This document shows positions 34,069 to 43,273 of a stretch of 56,897 nt of DNA, piece by piece. The translations under genes were made by a program, and so were the position numbers. The notes below the pieces were generated by a model that had not been told where the DNA came from, did not search any database, and saw only the letters and a list, made by a program, of their open reading frames with translations. Where the stretch lies: positions 1-56,897 of the forward strand of contig NZ_CAKKLY010000030.1 of assembly GCF_918698095.1 (NCBI RefSeq), read 5' to 3'. The DNA comes from Arthrobacter sp. Bi83. Its GTDB lineage: Bacteria > Actinomycetota > Actinomycetes > Actinomycetales > Micrococcaceae. Each line of letters opens with the position of its first letter. Position 1 is the first letter of the stretch.

Positions 34069-35127
34069 CTACGCCTGCGTCAGGCTGACCCATTTGTCGA
34101 GGACTGCTGCGGCGGATCCTGAATCGATGGACTCGGCGGCGCGGTGCAGGGCCCGGCGCATGCGCTCGGTCAAAGTCCCCTCGGCTTCCAGGTCATAGGC
34201 CACCAGGCCGGCGGCGGCATTGAGCAGTACGGCGTCGCGCGCGGGACCGGCTGCACCGGCCAGCACCTGGCGGACGACGGCGGCATTTGCCTGGGCGTCT
34301 CCGCCGCGCAGTTCCTCAACAGTCGCCTGACGGATGCCGAGCTCCGCCGGCGAAAAAAGCTGCTCGGTGACCTCGCCGCCGCGGATTTCCCAGACAGTTG
34401 ACGGACCGGTTGTGGTCAGCTCGTCCAGGCCGTCGCTTCCCCGGAAGACGAGCCCCCGGCTGCCGCGCTTGGCCAGTACCCCGGCCACCAGCGGCGCCAT
34501 CCGCGCGTTGGCAACTCCAACGGCAGAGGCCTGCACCCGCGCCGGGTTCGTCAGCGGTCCGAGGAAGTTGAACGCCGTCGGGATGGCAAGTTCCCGGCGC
34601 GGAACGGCGGTGTGGCGGAACGACGGATGGAAAACTTGGGCAAAGCAGAAAGTGATTCCGGCCTCTTCAGCGTTGCGTGCCACATCCGCGATGGGCAGGT
34701 CCAGCCGGACACCAAGGGCTTCCAGCACATCAGCCGAACCCGACGACGACGATGCCGCGCGGTTGCCGTGCTTGACCACTTTCGCCCCGGCTCCGGCGCA
34801 GACAAGCGCAGCCATGGTGGAGATGTTCACAGTGTTCAGCTGGTCGCCGCCCGTGCCTACGATGTCGAGCTTCTCGCCCGAGATGGCAATGGGGTTCGCA
34901 TGGGCGACCATGGCCTCCACCAGGCCGGCAATCTCATCTACCGTCTCCCCTTTGGCACGCAGTGCCACCAGGAATCCGGCGATCTGTGCAGGCGTCGCCT
35001 CACCCGACATGATGGTGTCCATGGCCCAGGCCGTGTTGTCCGCAGTCAGGTCGTTGCCGTCCATCAGTGCGGAAATGAGCCGCGGCCAGGTGTTACCTGC
35101 CGCCTGTGCCGATACCTGTGAAGTCAC
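34069..35127 (-). CDS. trpD: Anthranilate phosphoribosyltransferase
   Basis: Second step of tryptophan synthesis: joins anthranilate to phosphoribosyl pyrophosphate. The 352-residue protein has the PRPP-binding [14 protein letters not shown] (91-104), [21 protein letters not shown], which binds anthranilate and phosphate, and FLGPLTNPA later. It lies away from the other trp genes, as often in actinobacteria. The start is taken as GTG 35127, 6 nt after TAGCAT; AGGAGG is so close to the GTG that it cannot act as a normal ribosome-binding site. It diverges from ctaE. Confidence 0.95.
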   Translation of the reverse strand: MTSQVSAQAAGNTWPRLISALMDGNDLTADNTAWAMDTIMSGEATPAQIAGFLVALRAKGETVDEIAGLVEAMVAHANPIAISGEKLDIVGTGGDQLNTVNISTMAALVCAGAGAKVVKHGNRAASSSSGSADVLEALGVRLDLPIADVARNAEEAGITFCFAQVFHPSFRHTAVPRRELAIPTAFNFLGPLTNPARVQASAVGVANARMAPLVAGVLAKRGSRGLVFRGSDGLDELTTTGPSTVWEIRGGEVTEQLFSPAELGIRQATVEELRGGDAQANAAVVRQVLAGAAGPARDAVLLNAAAGLVAYDLEAEGTLTERMRRALHRAAESIDSGSAAAVLDKWVSLTQA

Positions 35128-35133
35128 CTCCTG

Positions 35134-35139
35134 ATGCTA
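35134..35139 (-). promoter_or_regulatory. -10 box TAGCAT, 6 nt before trpD
   Basis: Minus-strand TAGCAT (35139-35134) ends 6 nt before GTG 35127, consistent with a leaderless start. Confidence 0.45.
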
Positions 35140-35263
35140 TCGAGGTGCAGGTTCCAAAAACCAATGTGAACCCCTCCGGGAACTTTTCCGCGCGATTTCG
35201 CGTCTTTGTAGAAAAAGTCCCCCGAAAAGGCGGTTTGCGTTGGGCAGGACGGAGTTTTACAGA

Positions 35264-35269
35264 CATAAT
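35264..35269 (+). promoter_or_regulatory. -10 box CATAAT, 6 nt before ctaE
   Basis: CATAAT ends 6 nt before GTG 35276. TTGGGC (35240-35245) lies 18 bp upstream as a possible -35. No ribosome-binding site. Confidence 0.55.
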
Positions 35270-35275
35270 GTCTAT

Positions 35276-35914
35276 GTGACATCTGCGACCCATGCCCCCA
35301 GTACCCCGGCGCACCCCACGCTGAACCGCCCCAATATGGTTTCTGTCGGAACCGTAGTTTGGCTGTCCAGCGAGTTGATGTTCTTCGCCGGTCTCTTCGC
35401 CATGTACTTCACACTCCGGTCAACTTCCGGACAGATGTGGGCTGAAGAGACGGCCAAGCTCAACTTCCCCTTTGCGCTTGTTAACACGATCGTCCTCGTG
35501 GCAAGTTCCTTTACCTGCCAGATGGGCGTCTTCGCCGCAGAACGGCTCCAGCCGCGACGCAGCGGCGGTCCGCTGCAGTTCACCCACTGGGGCATGAACG
35601 AGTGGTTCACCCTGACGTTCCTCATGGGCTCGTTCTTCGTGGCCGGCCAGTCGACGGAATACGCGATGCTCGTTTCGGAGCACGTGACCCTTTCGACCAA
35701 CGCTTACGGTTCGGCCTTCTACATGACCACCGGCTTCCACGGCATGCACGTCATCGGCGGCCTGATCGCCTTCCTCCTCATCATTGGCCGATCCTTCGCC
35801 GCGAAGAAGTTTGGTCACTTTGAGGCGACGTCGGCGATTGTCACCTCGTACTACTGGCACTTTGTGGACGTCGTCTGGATTGGCCTCTTCCTGGTCATCT
35901 ATGTCCTCAAGTAG
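35276..35914 (+). CDS. ctaE: Cytochrome c oxidase subunit III
   Basis: Membrane subunit of the aa3 oxidase, 212 residues, five membrane helices as in short actinobacterial forms. Markers are [21 protein letters not shown], with the conserved Glu in [22 protein letters not shown] with the His pair, and [14 protein letters not shown] at the end. The GTG start follows a -10 box by 6 nt. The gene is the first of ctaE-qcrC-qcrA-qcrB; the other oxidase genes are encoded 5 kb away on the opposite strand. In actinobacteria subunits of complexes III and IV form one supercomplex. Confidence 0.95.
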   Translation: MTSATHAPSTPAHPTLNRPNMVSVGTVVWLSSELMFFAGLFAMYFTLRSTSGQMWAEETAKLNFPFALVNTIVLVASSFTCQMGVFAAERLQPRRSGGPLQFTHWGMNEWFTLTFLMGSFFVAGQSTEYAMLVSEHVTLSTNAYGSAFYMTTGFHGMHVIGGLIAFLLIIGRSFAAKKFGHFEATSAIVTSYYWHFVDVVWIGLFLVIYVLK

Positions 35915-36001
35915 CCAGGACATGGCTCTTCTTCCACAAGAGACAGAATTTCAAGAAGCGGCTCCTGGAGCCGACGCACGATCGAATAAAGGAACCACCA
36001 C

Positions 36002-36790
36002 GTGAAGGCACTCTCGCAGAAGCGACGTCACCCACTGGCAGCCATTGCGCTGTTGTTGATGGGGCTCCTCCTCACTGGTGGGCTGTACGCCGTTGCCACC
36101 ACCGTCAACCAGGCAAAAGCCAGCACCGCCGAGTTCAGCGCCAGTGATGCGGAGCAAGGCGGAAAGCTCTTCGCCGCCAACTGCGCCACCTGCCATGGCA
36201 TGGGTGCCAGCGGATCGCAGGCCGGCCCGTCCCTGGTAGGCGTCGGCGCTGCTGCCGTTGACTTCCAGGTAGGCACCGGCCGCATGCCCATGCAGATGAA
36301 TGGTCCCCAGGCCTACAAGAAGCCCGGCCAGTTCAACGAACAGCAGACCCACCAGCTCGCGGCATACGTCGCCTCACTGGGCCCCGGCCCCTCCATCCCC
36401 GAAGCCGGCGTCCTCGACGAGAAGGGTGACGCCGCCAAGGGCGGCGAGCTGTTCCGCACGAACTGTGCGATGTGCCACAACGCTGCTGCAGCAGGCGGCG
36501 CCCTGACCCGCGGCAAGTTCGCTCCGGCCCTCGCCGATGTTTCGGGCAAGCACATCTACGAAGCAATGGTCACCGGACCGCAGAACATGCCGGTCTTCAA
36601 TGACGCGAACATCTCCCCGGAGGGCAAGCGGGACGTCATTACGTTCCTCAAGCAGATCGAGGCCAACGGCTCGCCCGGCGGCGCCGACCTTGGTGCCCTC
36701 GGTCCTGTATCGGAAGGCCTGTTCGTCTGGATCGCCGGCCTCGGCGTCATCATCGCCTTCACCATCTGGCTGACGTCCCGCTCGTCCTAG
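36002..36790 (+). CDS. qcrC: Ubiquinol/menaquinol-cytochrome c reductase di-heme cytochrome c subunit
   Basis: Two covalently bound haems shown by CATCH (61-65) and CAMCH (155-159). An N-terminal anchor (about 10-35) and a C-terminal anchor (about 240-258) put the haem domains outside. Distal Met ligands are likely in GRMPMQ and QNMPVFND. Di-heme QcrC replaces a soluble cytochrome c in actinobacteria by passing electrons directly from the Rieske centre to CtaC. Length 262 residues. The start is GTG. It lies 87 bp after ctaE in the same transcription unit. Confidence 0.95.
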   Translation: MKALSQKRRHPLAAIALLLMGLLLTGGLYAVATTVNQAKASTAEFSASDAEQGGKLFAANCATCHGMGASGSQAGPSLVGVGAAAVDFQVGTGRMPMQMNGPQAYKKPGQFNEQQTHQLAAYVASLGPGPSIPEAGVLDEKGDAAKGGELFRTNCAMCHNAAAAGGALTRGKFAPALADVSGKHIYEAMVTGPQNMPVFNDANISPEGKRDVITFLKQIEANGSPGGADLGALGPVSEGLFVWIAGLGVIIAFTIWLTSRSS

Positions 36791-36815
36791 CACGCGCAGA
36801 TCACAACAAGAATGT

Positions 36816-36835
36816 CCTGCTGACCGTTCAGCAGG
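36816..36835 (+). other. Small hairpin between qcrC and qcrA
   Basis: CCTGCTGA-CCGT-TCAGCAGG, an 8-bp perfect stem followed by TTTGAAATT. It may set relative expression or RNA processing within the operon. Confidence 0.4.
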
Positions 36836-36891
36836 TTTGAAATTGAACATTAACTCGGCATTGCCGAGACGAGAGAAGGATGAGGCGAATC

Positions 36892-37962
36892 ATGGGCAAC
36901 CATAGTGACGGCAGTCCGAACCACTCGGGCACCGTAGCTACGGCTGGTCAGAATGAGGTGGAGAAATTCCAGGATCCTGGAATTCCCCCGCACCGTTTGC
37001 GCCTGGCTGACACGGACCCGAAGGCCGCAAAGCGAGCAGAACGGCAGGTTGCCGTTCTCTTCGGCGCATCGGTCGTAGGCACCGTGATCTTCCTGGTGGC
37101 GTACTTCGCTATCGATCTGGGCGATGACTCCTCGATTGCTACCATCAGGCTGCAGAATGCACTGCTCGGCGTAGGTACAGCCTTTGCCATGCTCGGCATC
37201 GGCACCGGCATTGTCCACTGGGCCAAGGCCCTCATGCCGGACCACGAAGTCTCCGAGGAACGTCATGCGATCCGCACCGAAGACGACCGCCAGGCCGCGG
37301 TGCGCATTGTTGACGACATCGTGGAGGAGACGGGCATCAAGCGCCGTCCCCTGATCCGGAACACCCTGCTCGGCGCCGTTGCTCTCGCACCGCTGCCTGC
37401 GCTTGCCGTGTTCGGTGATCTTGGCCCGCGGCCCGATGACAAGCTGTCGCACACGATGTGGGCCCCGCAGGAAGGCAAGCTCAAGCGCCTCACCCGCGAC
37501 CCCGACGGCACGCCCATCAAGGCGTCGGACGTCACCATCGGATCCGCCTTCCACGTCATCCCGGAAGGCCTGAATGAGCTCCACGAGGGCAAGCTGAACG
37601 AGAAGGCCAAGGCCGTCGTCCTGCTCATGCGTCTCGATCCCGCGGCCCTCAACCCTTCTGCGGGCCGCGAGAACTGGGGCTACAACGGCATCGTCGCCTA
37701 CTCAAAGATCTGCACCCACGTTGGTTGCCCCGTTGCCCTCTATGAGCAGCAGACGCACCACCTGCTGTGCCCGTGCCACCAGTCAACCTTCGACCTGACC
37801 CAGGAATGCAAGGTTATCTTTGGCCCGGCCAGCCGTCCTCTCCCCCAGCTGCCCATCGCGGTTGATGACGAGGGCTACCTGGTCGCTACGAGCGACTTCA
37901 ACGAACCTGTAGGACCAAGTTACTGGGAGCGTGATGAGCATGAGCGCAGCATCAAGAGCTGA
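36892..37962 (+). CDS. qcrA: Rieske iron-sulphur subunit of complex III
   Basis: Menaquinol-cytochrome c reductase Rieske protein, 356 residues from ATG 36892 (GAGG 7 bp upstream). Three N-terminal membrane helices, typical of actinobacteria, span about 60-78, 94-115 and 158-176. The Rieske domain has CTHVGC (274-279) and CPCH (293-296), with ligands Cys274, His276, Cys293 and His296 and a disulphide Cys279-Cys295. The 2Fe-2S cluster accepts electrons from menaquinol. It overlaps qcrB by 29 bp. Confidence 0.95.
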   Translation: MGNHSDGSPNHSGTVATAGQNEVEKFQDPGIPPHRLRLADTDPKAAKRAERQVAVLFGASVVGTVIFLVAYFAIDLGDDSSIATIRLQNALLGVGTAFAMLGIGTGIVHWAKALMPDHEVSEERHAIRTEDDRQAAVRIVDDIVEETGIKRRPLIRNTLLGAVALAPLPALAVFGDLGPRPDDKLSHTMWAPQEGKLKRLTRDPDGTPIKASDVTIGSAFHVIPEGLNELHEGKLNEKAKAVVLLMRLDPAALNPSAGRENWGYNGIVAYSKICTHVGCPVALYEQQTHHLLCPCHQSTFDLTQECKVIFGPASRPLPQLPIAVDDEGYLVATSDFNEPVGPSYWERDEHERSIKS

Positions 37963-39610
37963 AGCCCCCGCCTACGTAGCCACCACCAAGACCGGGCGGT
38001 TTACTGATTTTGTCGACGAACGCGTCGGCGGCTCGGGGATTCTCCGTGAGTTTGGCCGCAAGGTCTTCCCGGACCACTGGTCGTTCATGTTCGGCGAAGT
38101 GGCGCTGTACTCCTTCGTCATCCTGCTCTTGTCCGGAACGTTCCTGACATTCTTCTTTGACCCCTCCATGGCGGAGACCCATTACGCCGGTTCTTACACT
38201 CCGCTGAAGAACGTCGAAATGTCTGTCGCCTACAGTTCGTCGCTGGATATCTCGTTCGACGTCCGCGGCGGCCTCTTCATGCGCCAGGTCCACCACTGGG
38301 CGGCGCTGCTGTTCGTGGCCTCCGTGGCCGTGCACATGCTCCGCGTGTTTTTCACGGGTGCCTTCCGCAAGCCCCGTGAAATGAACTGGGTGGTGGGCGG
38401 CGTCCTGCTGATCCTGGCCATGGCTGCAGGCTTCACCGGTTACTCGCTTCCCGATGACCTGCTGTCCGGTAACGGCCTGCGGATCATCGACGGCGTCATC
38501 AAGTCCATCCCGGTTATCGGCACGTACACCTCCTTCTTCCTTTTCGGCGGCGAGTTCCCCGGAACTGCCATCATCAGCCGCCTGTACACGCTCCACATCC
38601 TGCTGGTGCCTGCGCTCATCCTCTTGATGATCGTCCTCCACCTGTTCATGGTGGTTGTGCACAAGCACACCCAGTACCCCGGCCCGGGACGCAACGACCA
38701 CAACGTTGTCGGCTACCCCCTCGGCCCGGTTTACGCGGCGAAGGCCGGCGGTTTCTTCTTCATCGTCTTCGGTGTGATTGCGCTCATGGCCGGGTTCTTC
38801 ACCATCAACCCGATCTGGAACTACGGACCCTACGATCCCTCACCCGTGTCCGCAGGCACCCAGCCTGACTGGTACATCGGCTTCGTTGACGGTGCCCTGC
38901 GTCTCATGCCTGGTGTCATCGGAAACTTCCATTTCGAGTACATCATCTTCGGCCACGTGCTGACCTTGAACGTCCTGTTGCCTGCGCTTGTTCCGGCAGG
39001 CATCATCTTCACCGTGCTGTTCACCTACCCGTGGATCGAGCGCTGGATCACCAAGGACAACCGGGAGCACCACGTGCTGGACCGTCCCCGGAACGCTCCC
39101 ACGCGCACCGCGATCGGTGTAGCGGGCTTCACCTGGTACTGCGTCATGTGGGCTGCCGCCGGATCGGACCTCATCGCCACGCACTTCCACGTCGCGCTGA
39201 ACGACGTCACGTACTGGCTGCGGGCGCTGTTCTTCGTCGGCCCGTTCATCGCATTCGCAGTGACGAAGCGTGTCGCCTTGGCGCTGCAGCGCAAGGACCG
39301 GGAAATCGCCCTGCACGGGCGTGAAACCGGACGTATTGTGCGCCTGCCGCACGGTGAGTTCATCGAAGTCCACGCTCCTCTCGACGAGTACAAGCGGTTC
39401 AAGCTGGTCGGCTTCGAGTCTCTGGCACCGCTCCCCGCGCAGCCTAACGAGCACGGCGTCGTTGACCGCAAGGAAAAGCGCCGCGCGAAGCTTTCGCAGT
39501 GGTTCTTCGAGGACCGGGTTGTCCCGGCCACACCGGCTGAGCTGGAAGCCGGCCATGGCCACCACGAGGCCGTCGAAGCAGGCGAGAGCCAGAAGACACT
39601 CAGCCACTAG
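37934..39610 (+). CDS. qcrB: Cytochrome b subunit of complex III
   Basis: Core cytochrome b, 558 residues, with eight membrane helices. Haem-ligand histidines are in RQVHHWAALLFVASVAVHML and in LYTLHILLVPALIL with LHLFMVVVHKHTQYPGPG. The quinol-site PDWY is present in SAGTQPDWYIGF. A long C-terminal tail after the last helix (about residues 430-558) is typical of high-GC Gram-positive forms. Starts at 37931 (GTG), 37934 or 37940 (ATG) are possible; GGGAG at 37924 favours 37934. The operon ends at a duplicated terminator. Confidence 0.94.
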   Translation: MSMSAASRAEAPAYVATTKTGRFTDFVDERVGGSGILREFGRKVFPDHWSFMFGEVALYSFVILLLSGTFLTFFFDPSMAETHYAGSYTPLKNVEMSVAYSSSLDISFDVRGGLFMRQVHHWAALLFVASVAVHMLRVFFTGAFRKPREMNWVVGGVLLILAMAAGFTGYSLPDDLLSGNGLRIIDGVIKSIPVIGTYTSFFLFGGEFPGTAIISRLYTLHILLVPALILLMIVLHLFMVVVHKHTQYPGPGRNDHNVVGYPLGPVYAAKAGGFFFIVFGVIALMAGFFTINPIWNYGPYDPSPVSAGTQPDWYIGFVDGALRLMPGVIGNFHFEYIIFGHVLTLNVLLPALVPAGIIFTVLFTYPWIERWITKDNREHHVLDRPRNAPTRTAIGVAGFTWYCVMWAAAGSDLIATHFHVALNDVTYWLRALFFVGPFIAFAVTKRVALALQRKDREIALHGRETGRIVRLPHGEFIEVHAPLDEYKRFKLVGFESLAPLPAQPNEHGVVDRKEKRRAKLSQWFFEDRVVPATPAELEAGHGHHEAVEAGESQKTLSH

Positions 39611-39634
39611 GAGCAATCCCTGCGGTTGGCAGTG

Positions 39635-39711
39635 AAAGGCCCGGTCCCTTGGGACCGGGCCTTTCTGCATCTGGTGCGGTCCCTTGGGACCGGGCCTTTC
39701 TGCATCTGGTG
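39635..39711 (+). terminator. Tandemly duplicated terminator after qcrB
   Basis: AAAGGCCCGGTCCC (39635-39648) pairs with GGGACCGGGCCTTT (39651-39664). A 35-bp unit starting CGGTCCCTTGGGACC is then repeated exactly (39642-39676 and 39677-39711), giving a second, shorter stem with the same T-run. Two terminators in series arose by a tandem duplication. Confidence 0.85.
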
Positions 39712-39791
39712 CGGTCGGCGGCAGGGTTGGCGGTGCTGCGTCCGTCCCCTTCCGGCGGGCCTTGCCGGGCGGCCCTGCAAGGGCGGCGTGA

Positions 39792-40583
39792 CTATTGCTG
39801 GCGGTACCCAGACGCGTAGTTGCGCGTGGGCCTTACTCCGGGACGCTGCAGCGGCACCCAGAGCTTGTATCTGTCGGCGCGGTAAAAGGACACGGAATAG
39901 TCCACCATGGCACGGGCAACGAACGCGTGCCGCTGGATTTTCAGCAGCGGTGACCCGATTTCGACGTTCAGCAGCCGTGCGGTGGACGGCGAGGCGGCGG
40001 TGGCCTCGATCATGTCCTCGCCCCACTCCATTACCAGCCCGAACTGTTCGCTCAGAACGTTGTACAGCGAGGTGGGTGGTTCGCCGTCCAGGAGACCGGG
40101 CACGCGGTGGGCCGGGATGAAGTTCTCGTCCACGCTCATCGGCTCGTTATCGGCCAGCAGAAGCCGCCGGAAGCGCACCAGGGGCGTGCCTTCCTCCAGC
40201 TGGAGTTCGCGCGCGAGGAAGGCACTGGCGGCAATCTGCTCAAAGCTGAGCACCTTGGCGGCCGGCACCATGCCGCGGCGCTGCATTTCCTCGCTGTACG
40301 AGGTGAGCTTGACCTGGAGGTCGAGTTTAGGTTTGCGCACGAAGGTACCCAGTCCCACGACGCGCTCAATGACTTCCTCGCCCACAAGCGCATCAATGGC
40401 CTGCCGGACGGTCATCCGGGCAAGCCCGAAACGTTCGGCCAGGTCGCGCTCCGACGGGAGGCCGGAGCCTGGCGGGCAGGACGTGGCAATGTACGTCCTG
40501 AGGATCTCCCTCAGCTGGACGTAGATAGGGACGCCGCTTTTTCTGTCGATCTCACCGGCGATGCCGGAGGCATTAGCGGCCAT
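39792..40583 (-). CDS. dasR: GntR/HutC family regulator, DasR type
   Basis: A 263-residue regulator. The winged helix (about 15-80) has PIYVQLREILRTYI, LPSERDLAERFGLARMTVRQ and AIDALVGEEVIERVVGLGTFV. The UTRA effector domain (about 92-250) contains VLSFEQIAASAFLARELQL, FRRLLLADNEPM and FYRADRYKLWVPLQRP. In Streptomyces, DasR senses glucosamine-6-phosphate or GlcNAc-6-phosphate and controls aminosugar uptake. Ortholog status here rests on the divergent HPr gene and the perfect dre core GGTCTAGACC in the shared promoter region; with less weight it could be NagR-like. Confidence 0.85.
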   Translation of the reverse strand: MAANASGIAGEIDRKSGVPIYVQLREILRTYIATSCPPGSGLPSERDLAERFGLARMTVRQAIDALVGEEVIERVVGLGTFVRKPKLDLQVKLTSYSEEMQRRGMVPAAKVLSFEQIAASAFLARELQLEEGTPLVRFRRLLLADNEPMSVDENFIPAHRVPGLLDGEPPTSLYNVLSEQFGLVMEWGEDMIEATAASPSTARLLNVEIGSPLLKIQRHAFVARAMVDYSVSFYRADRYKLWVPLQRPGVRPTRNYASGYRQQ

Positions 40584-40639
40584 GACCGCCGCTCCTAGGA
40601 TGCATGTTCACATCTCAAGGTTAAGCCCATCCGCCGTCA

Positions 40640-40649
40640 GGTCTAGACC
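40640..40649. promoter_or_regulatory. dre box (DasR operator) GGTCTAGACC
   Basis: The perfect palindrome GGTCTAGACC, in the context AGGTCTAGACCAG, matches the core of the DasR responsive element. It lies in the 163-bp divergent region between dasR and ptsH, so it can regulate both. A -10-like TATTCT for ptsH is at 40688-40693. Confidence 0.75.
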
Positions 40650-40746
40650 AGCCACCACCAGCGCTGCCCGGAGCCCTGCCGTACGGATATTCTTAAGGAC
40701 GAACGTAGAAGACGACGGCGTCATCCGTCCGAATAGAGGAGTCCTG

Positions 40747-41049
40747 TTGCCAGTTCGTAAGGCAATCGTTTCAGCAGCCATTGGCCTGCATGCCCGCCCT
40801 GCCGCGGTATTTGTCCGGGCCGTGACGGAGACCGGTTTGCCGGTGACCATCCGGAAAGACGGCATTGCCGCCGTGGATGCCCGCTCGCTGCTGGAGGTCA
40901 TGACAGCTGACTTTGACTGTGGCTGCGAAGTGGAACTGGGAGTGACTGAATCCGCGCTGCCAGCAGGCCGCAGCCTCATCGACGCCGAAGACGCCCTCAC
41001 AGGACTTGCCAGGCTGATTGAGTCGCAGCAGGCCGCTGAGCTCTTGTAG
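40747..41049 (+). CDS. ptsH: Phosphocarrier protein HPr
   Basis: General phosphotransfer protein of the sugar PTS, 100 residues, a little longer than the usual 85-90. The active His15 is in IGLHARPAAVFV, and the Ser loop is ARSLLEVMTADFDCGCEVEL. A TTG start at 40747 is used because GGAG ends 5 nt upstream and no ATG or GTG fits. The usual regulatory Ser46 position reads RSLLEV, so Ser phosphorylation cannot be judged. It is divergent from the DasR-type regulator and shares the dre box, consistent with PTS control by aminosugars. Confidence 0.92.
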   Translation: MPVRKAIVSAAIGLHARPAAVFVRAVTETGLPVTIRKDGIAAVDARSLLEVMTADFDCGCEVELGVTESALPAGRSLIDAEDALTGLARLIESQQAAELL

Positions 41050-41065
41050 GGCCAAAATGAAAACG

Positions 41066-41107
41066 AACGACGGCGGGCCCCACCGAGTGGTGGGGCCCGC
41101 CGTCGTT
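41066..41107. terminator. Terminator between ptsH and ctaF
   Basis: Perfect 19-bp inverted repeat (41066-41084 with 41089-41107), GAGT loop, arms AACGACGGCGGGCCCCACC. It serves both convergent genes. Confidence 0.85.
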
Positions 41108-41137
41108 AATGGGCTTCTTTACAGCCCGTTACAGAAC

Positions 41138-41539
41138 CTAGTGCGCGTGGTCGCCGCGGCTGTACTCGTAGACCCAGCCGACAAGGGCCACGAGGGCCAT
41201 GCCGGCCGCGATGAAGACCATCCAGAATCCTACGGCCAGGCCCAGGAAGCCCGTTGCACAGGACAGGCCGAGCACGAGCGGCCACCAGCTCCAGGGGCTG
41301 AAGTGCCCCTGCTCGCCGGCGCCCTCGTGGATCTCGGCATCGCTGCGGTCCTCGGGGCGCATGCCAACACGCTTGCCCGTGAATCCTAGGTAGGCGCCGA
41401 TCATGCCGGCAAGGCCACCCACAAGGAGAATGCCCAGGATGCCTACCCACTCAGACCAGTTGGTGAGGAAACCGTAAATCAGGGACACCGGTACGAAGAA
41501 GAAGACTCCGGCTCCAAAAATCCAAGATTCGATCTTCAC
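41138..41539 (-). CDS. ctaF: Cytochrome c oxidase subunit 4, actinobacterial type
   Basis: Small membrane subunit of the actinobacterial aa3 oxidase, 133 residues with four helices in two pairs. Features are [55 protein letters not shown] and [25 protein letters not shown]. It stabilises the CtaD core. Its start overlaps the ctaD stop (ATGA), so the two are co-translated. Confidence 0.93.
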   Translation of the reverse strand: MKIESWIFGAGVFFFVPVSLIYGFLTNWSEWVGILGILLVGGLAGMIGAYLGFTGKRVGMRPEDRSDAEIHEGAGEQGHFSPWSWWPLVLGLSCATGFLGLAVGFWMVFIAAGMALVALVGWVYEYSRGDHAH

Positions 41540-43263
41540 TGCGCGGTGTCCTTCTGGTCGGCGTTACCGAGCACAGCTGCTGCCGGTGCCGGTGACTCAA
41601 TGGTGTGTGACTGGGAGAGCTCAGGGTGGTGCAGGTCCAGTGCCGGACGCTCCGAGCGGATGCGCGGCAGGGACGTGAAGTTGTGCCGCGGCGGCGGGCA
41701 GGACGTGGCCCACTCCAGTGATGCGCCGAAGCCCCACGGGTCATCGACCATGACTTTTTCGTTGCTGCGGGCGGTGATGTAGACGTTCCAGAAGAACGGG
41801 ATCAGCGACGCACCGAGCACGAACGAGGAAATGGTGGAGAACTGGTTCATCCAGGTGAAGTTGTCCTGCGGCATGTAGTCCGCGTAGCGCCGGGGCATGC
41901 CTTCGACGCCGAGCCAGTGCTGGATCAGGAACGTGCCGTGGAAGCCGAGGAACAGCATCCAGAAGTGGATCTTGCCGAGCCGTTCGTTGAGCATCTTCCC
42001 TGTCCACTTCGGCCACCAGAAGTAGAAGCCGGCGAACATCGCGAACACCACGGTGCCGAACACCACGTAGTGGAAGTGCGCCACCACAAAGTAGGAGTCC
42101 GAGACGTGGAAGTCCAGCGGCGGCGAGGCCAGGATGATGCCGGTGAGGCCGCCGAAGAGGAACGTGATGAGGAAGCCGATGCTCCACAGCATGGGGGTCT
42201 CAAAGGTGATCGATCCGCGCCACATGGTGCCGATCCAGTTGAAGAACTTCACGCCGGTGGGTACCGCGATGAGCATGGTCATGAAGGAGAAGAACGGCAG
42301 CAGCACGGAGCCGGTGACGTACATGTGGTGCGCCCACACGGTCACGGAGAGAGCAGCGATGGCGATCGTGGCGTAGACCAAGCCTTTGTAGCCGAAGATC
42401 GGTTTGCGGCTGAATACCGGGAAGATCTCGGAGACGATGCCAAAGAACGGCAGCGCGATGATGTACACCTCGGGGTGGCCGAAGAACCAGAACAGGTGCT
42501 GCCACAGAACGGCCCCGCCGTTGTCCGGATCGAAGATGTGCGCACCGAACCGGCGGTCGGCGCCGAGGGCGAACAGTGCTGCGGCCAGCGGCGGGAACGC
42601 CATCAGAACCAGGATCGCTGTGACCAGCGTGTTCCAGGTGAAGATCGGCATGCGCCACATGGTCATGCCCGGGGCGCGCATGCAGATGATGGTGGTGATG
42701 AAGTTGACCGCGCCAAGGATGGTGCCGAAACCGGACAGCGCCAGGCCGAACACCCAGAGGTCCCCGCCGATGCCGGGGCTGAACGTGGTGTTGGACAGCG
42801 GTGCGTACGCGAACCAGCCGAAGGACGCCGCGCCCTGCGGGGTGATGAAGCCGGAGACGGCGATGGTGGAGCCGAACAGGAAGAACCAGAAGGCCAGCGC
42901 GTTCAGTCGCGGGAACGCGACGTCCGGGGCGCCGATCTGCAGCGGCATGATGACGTTCGCGAACCCGGCAAACAGCGGGGTGGCGAACATCAGCAGCATG
43001 ACGGTGCCGTGCATCGTGAACAGCTGGTTGTACTGCTCCTTTGTCTGCAGGATCTGCATGCCCGGCTCAAACAGCTCGGCACGGATCAGCAGCGCCATCA
43101 CGCCGCCGAAGCAGAAGAACACGAAGGACGCGATCAGGTACATGTACCCGATGGTCTTGTGGTCAGTGGAGGTGATCCAGTTGACGACGATTCGTCCCTT
43201 GGATTTCGGAACTACGGGAGCCTCGAGGGTCCCGACAGGTGCGGATTGGGTATAAGTAGCCAC
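41536..43263 (-). CDS. ctaD: Cytochrome c oxidase subunit I
   Basis: Catalytic subunit, 575 residues, with twelve membrane helices. Haem a ligands are in [13 protein letters not shown] and HFHYVVFG. The CuB site includes [10 protein letters not shown], where His and Tyr are cross-linked in the active site, and [10 protein letters not shown]. The proton-channel motif [13 protein letters not shown] is also present. It reduces O2 to water, using electrons from the QcrCAB complex via the CuA centre of CtaC. It lies 10 bp downstream of ctaC and overlaps ctaF. A Pro/Ala-rich tail follows the last helix. Confidence 0.97.
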   Translation of the reverse strand: MATYTQSAPVGTLEAPVVPKSKGRIVVNWITSTDHKTIGYMYLIASFVFFCFGGVMALLIRAELFEPGMQILQTKEQYNQLFTMHGTVMLLMFATPLFAGFANVIMPLQIGAPDVAFPRLNALAFWFFLFGSTIAVSGFITPQGAASFGWFAYAPLSNTTFSPGIGGDLWVFGLALSGFGTILGAVNFITTIICMRAPGMTMWRMPIFTWNTLVTAILVLMAFPPLAAALFALGADRRFGAHIFDPDNGGAVLWQHLFWFFGHPEVYIIALPFFGIVSEIFPVFSRKPIFGYKGLVYATIAIAALSVTVWAHHMYVTGSVLLPFFSFMTMLIAVPTGVKFFNWIGTMWRGSITFETPMLWSIGFLITFLFGGLTGIILASPPLDFHVSDSYFVVAHFHYVVFGTVVFAMFAGFYFWWPKWTGKMLNERLGKIHFWMLFLGFHGTFLIQHWLGVEGMPRRYADYMPQDNFTWMNQFSTISSFVLGASLIPFFWNVYITARSNEKVMVDDPWGFGASLEWATSCPPPRHNFTSLPRIRSERPALDLHHPELSQSHTIESPAPAAAVLGNADQKDTAQ

Positions 43264-43273
43264 GTCGCTCCCC

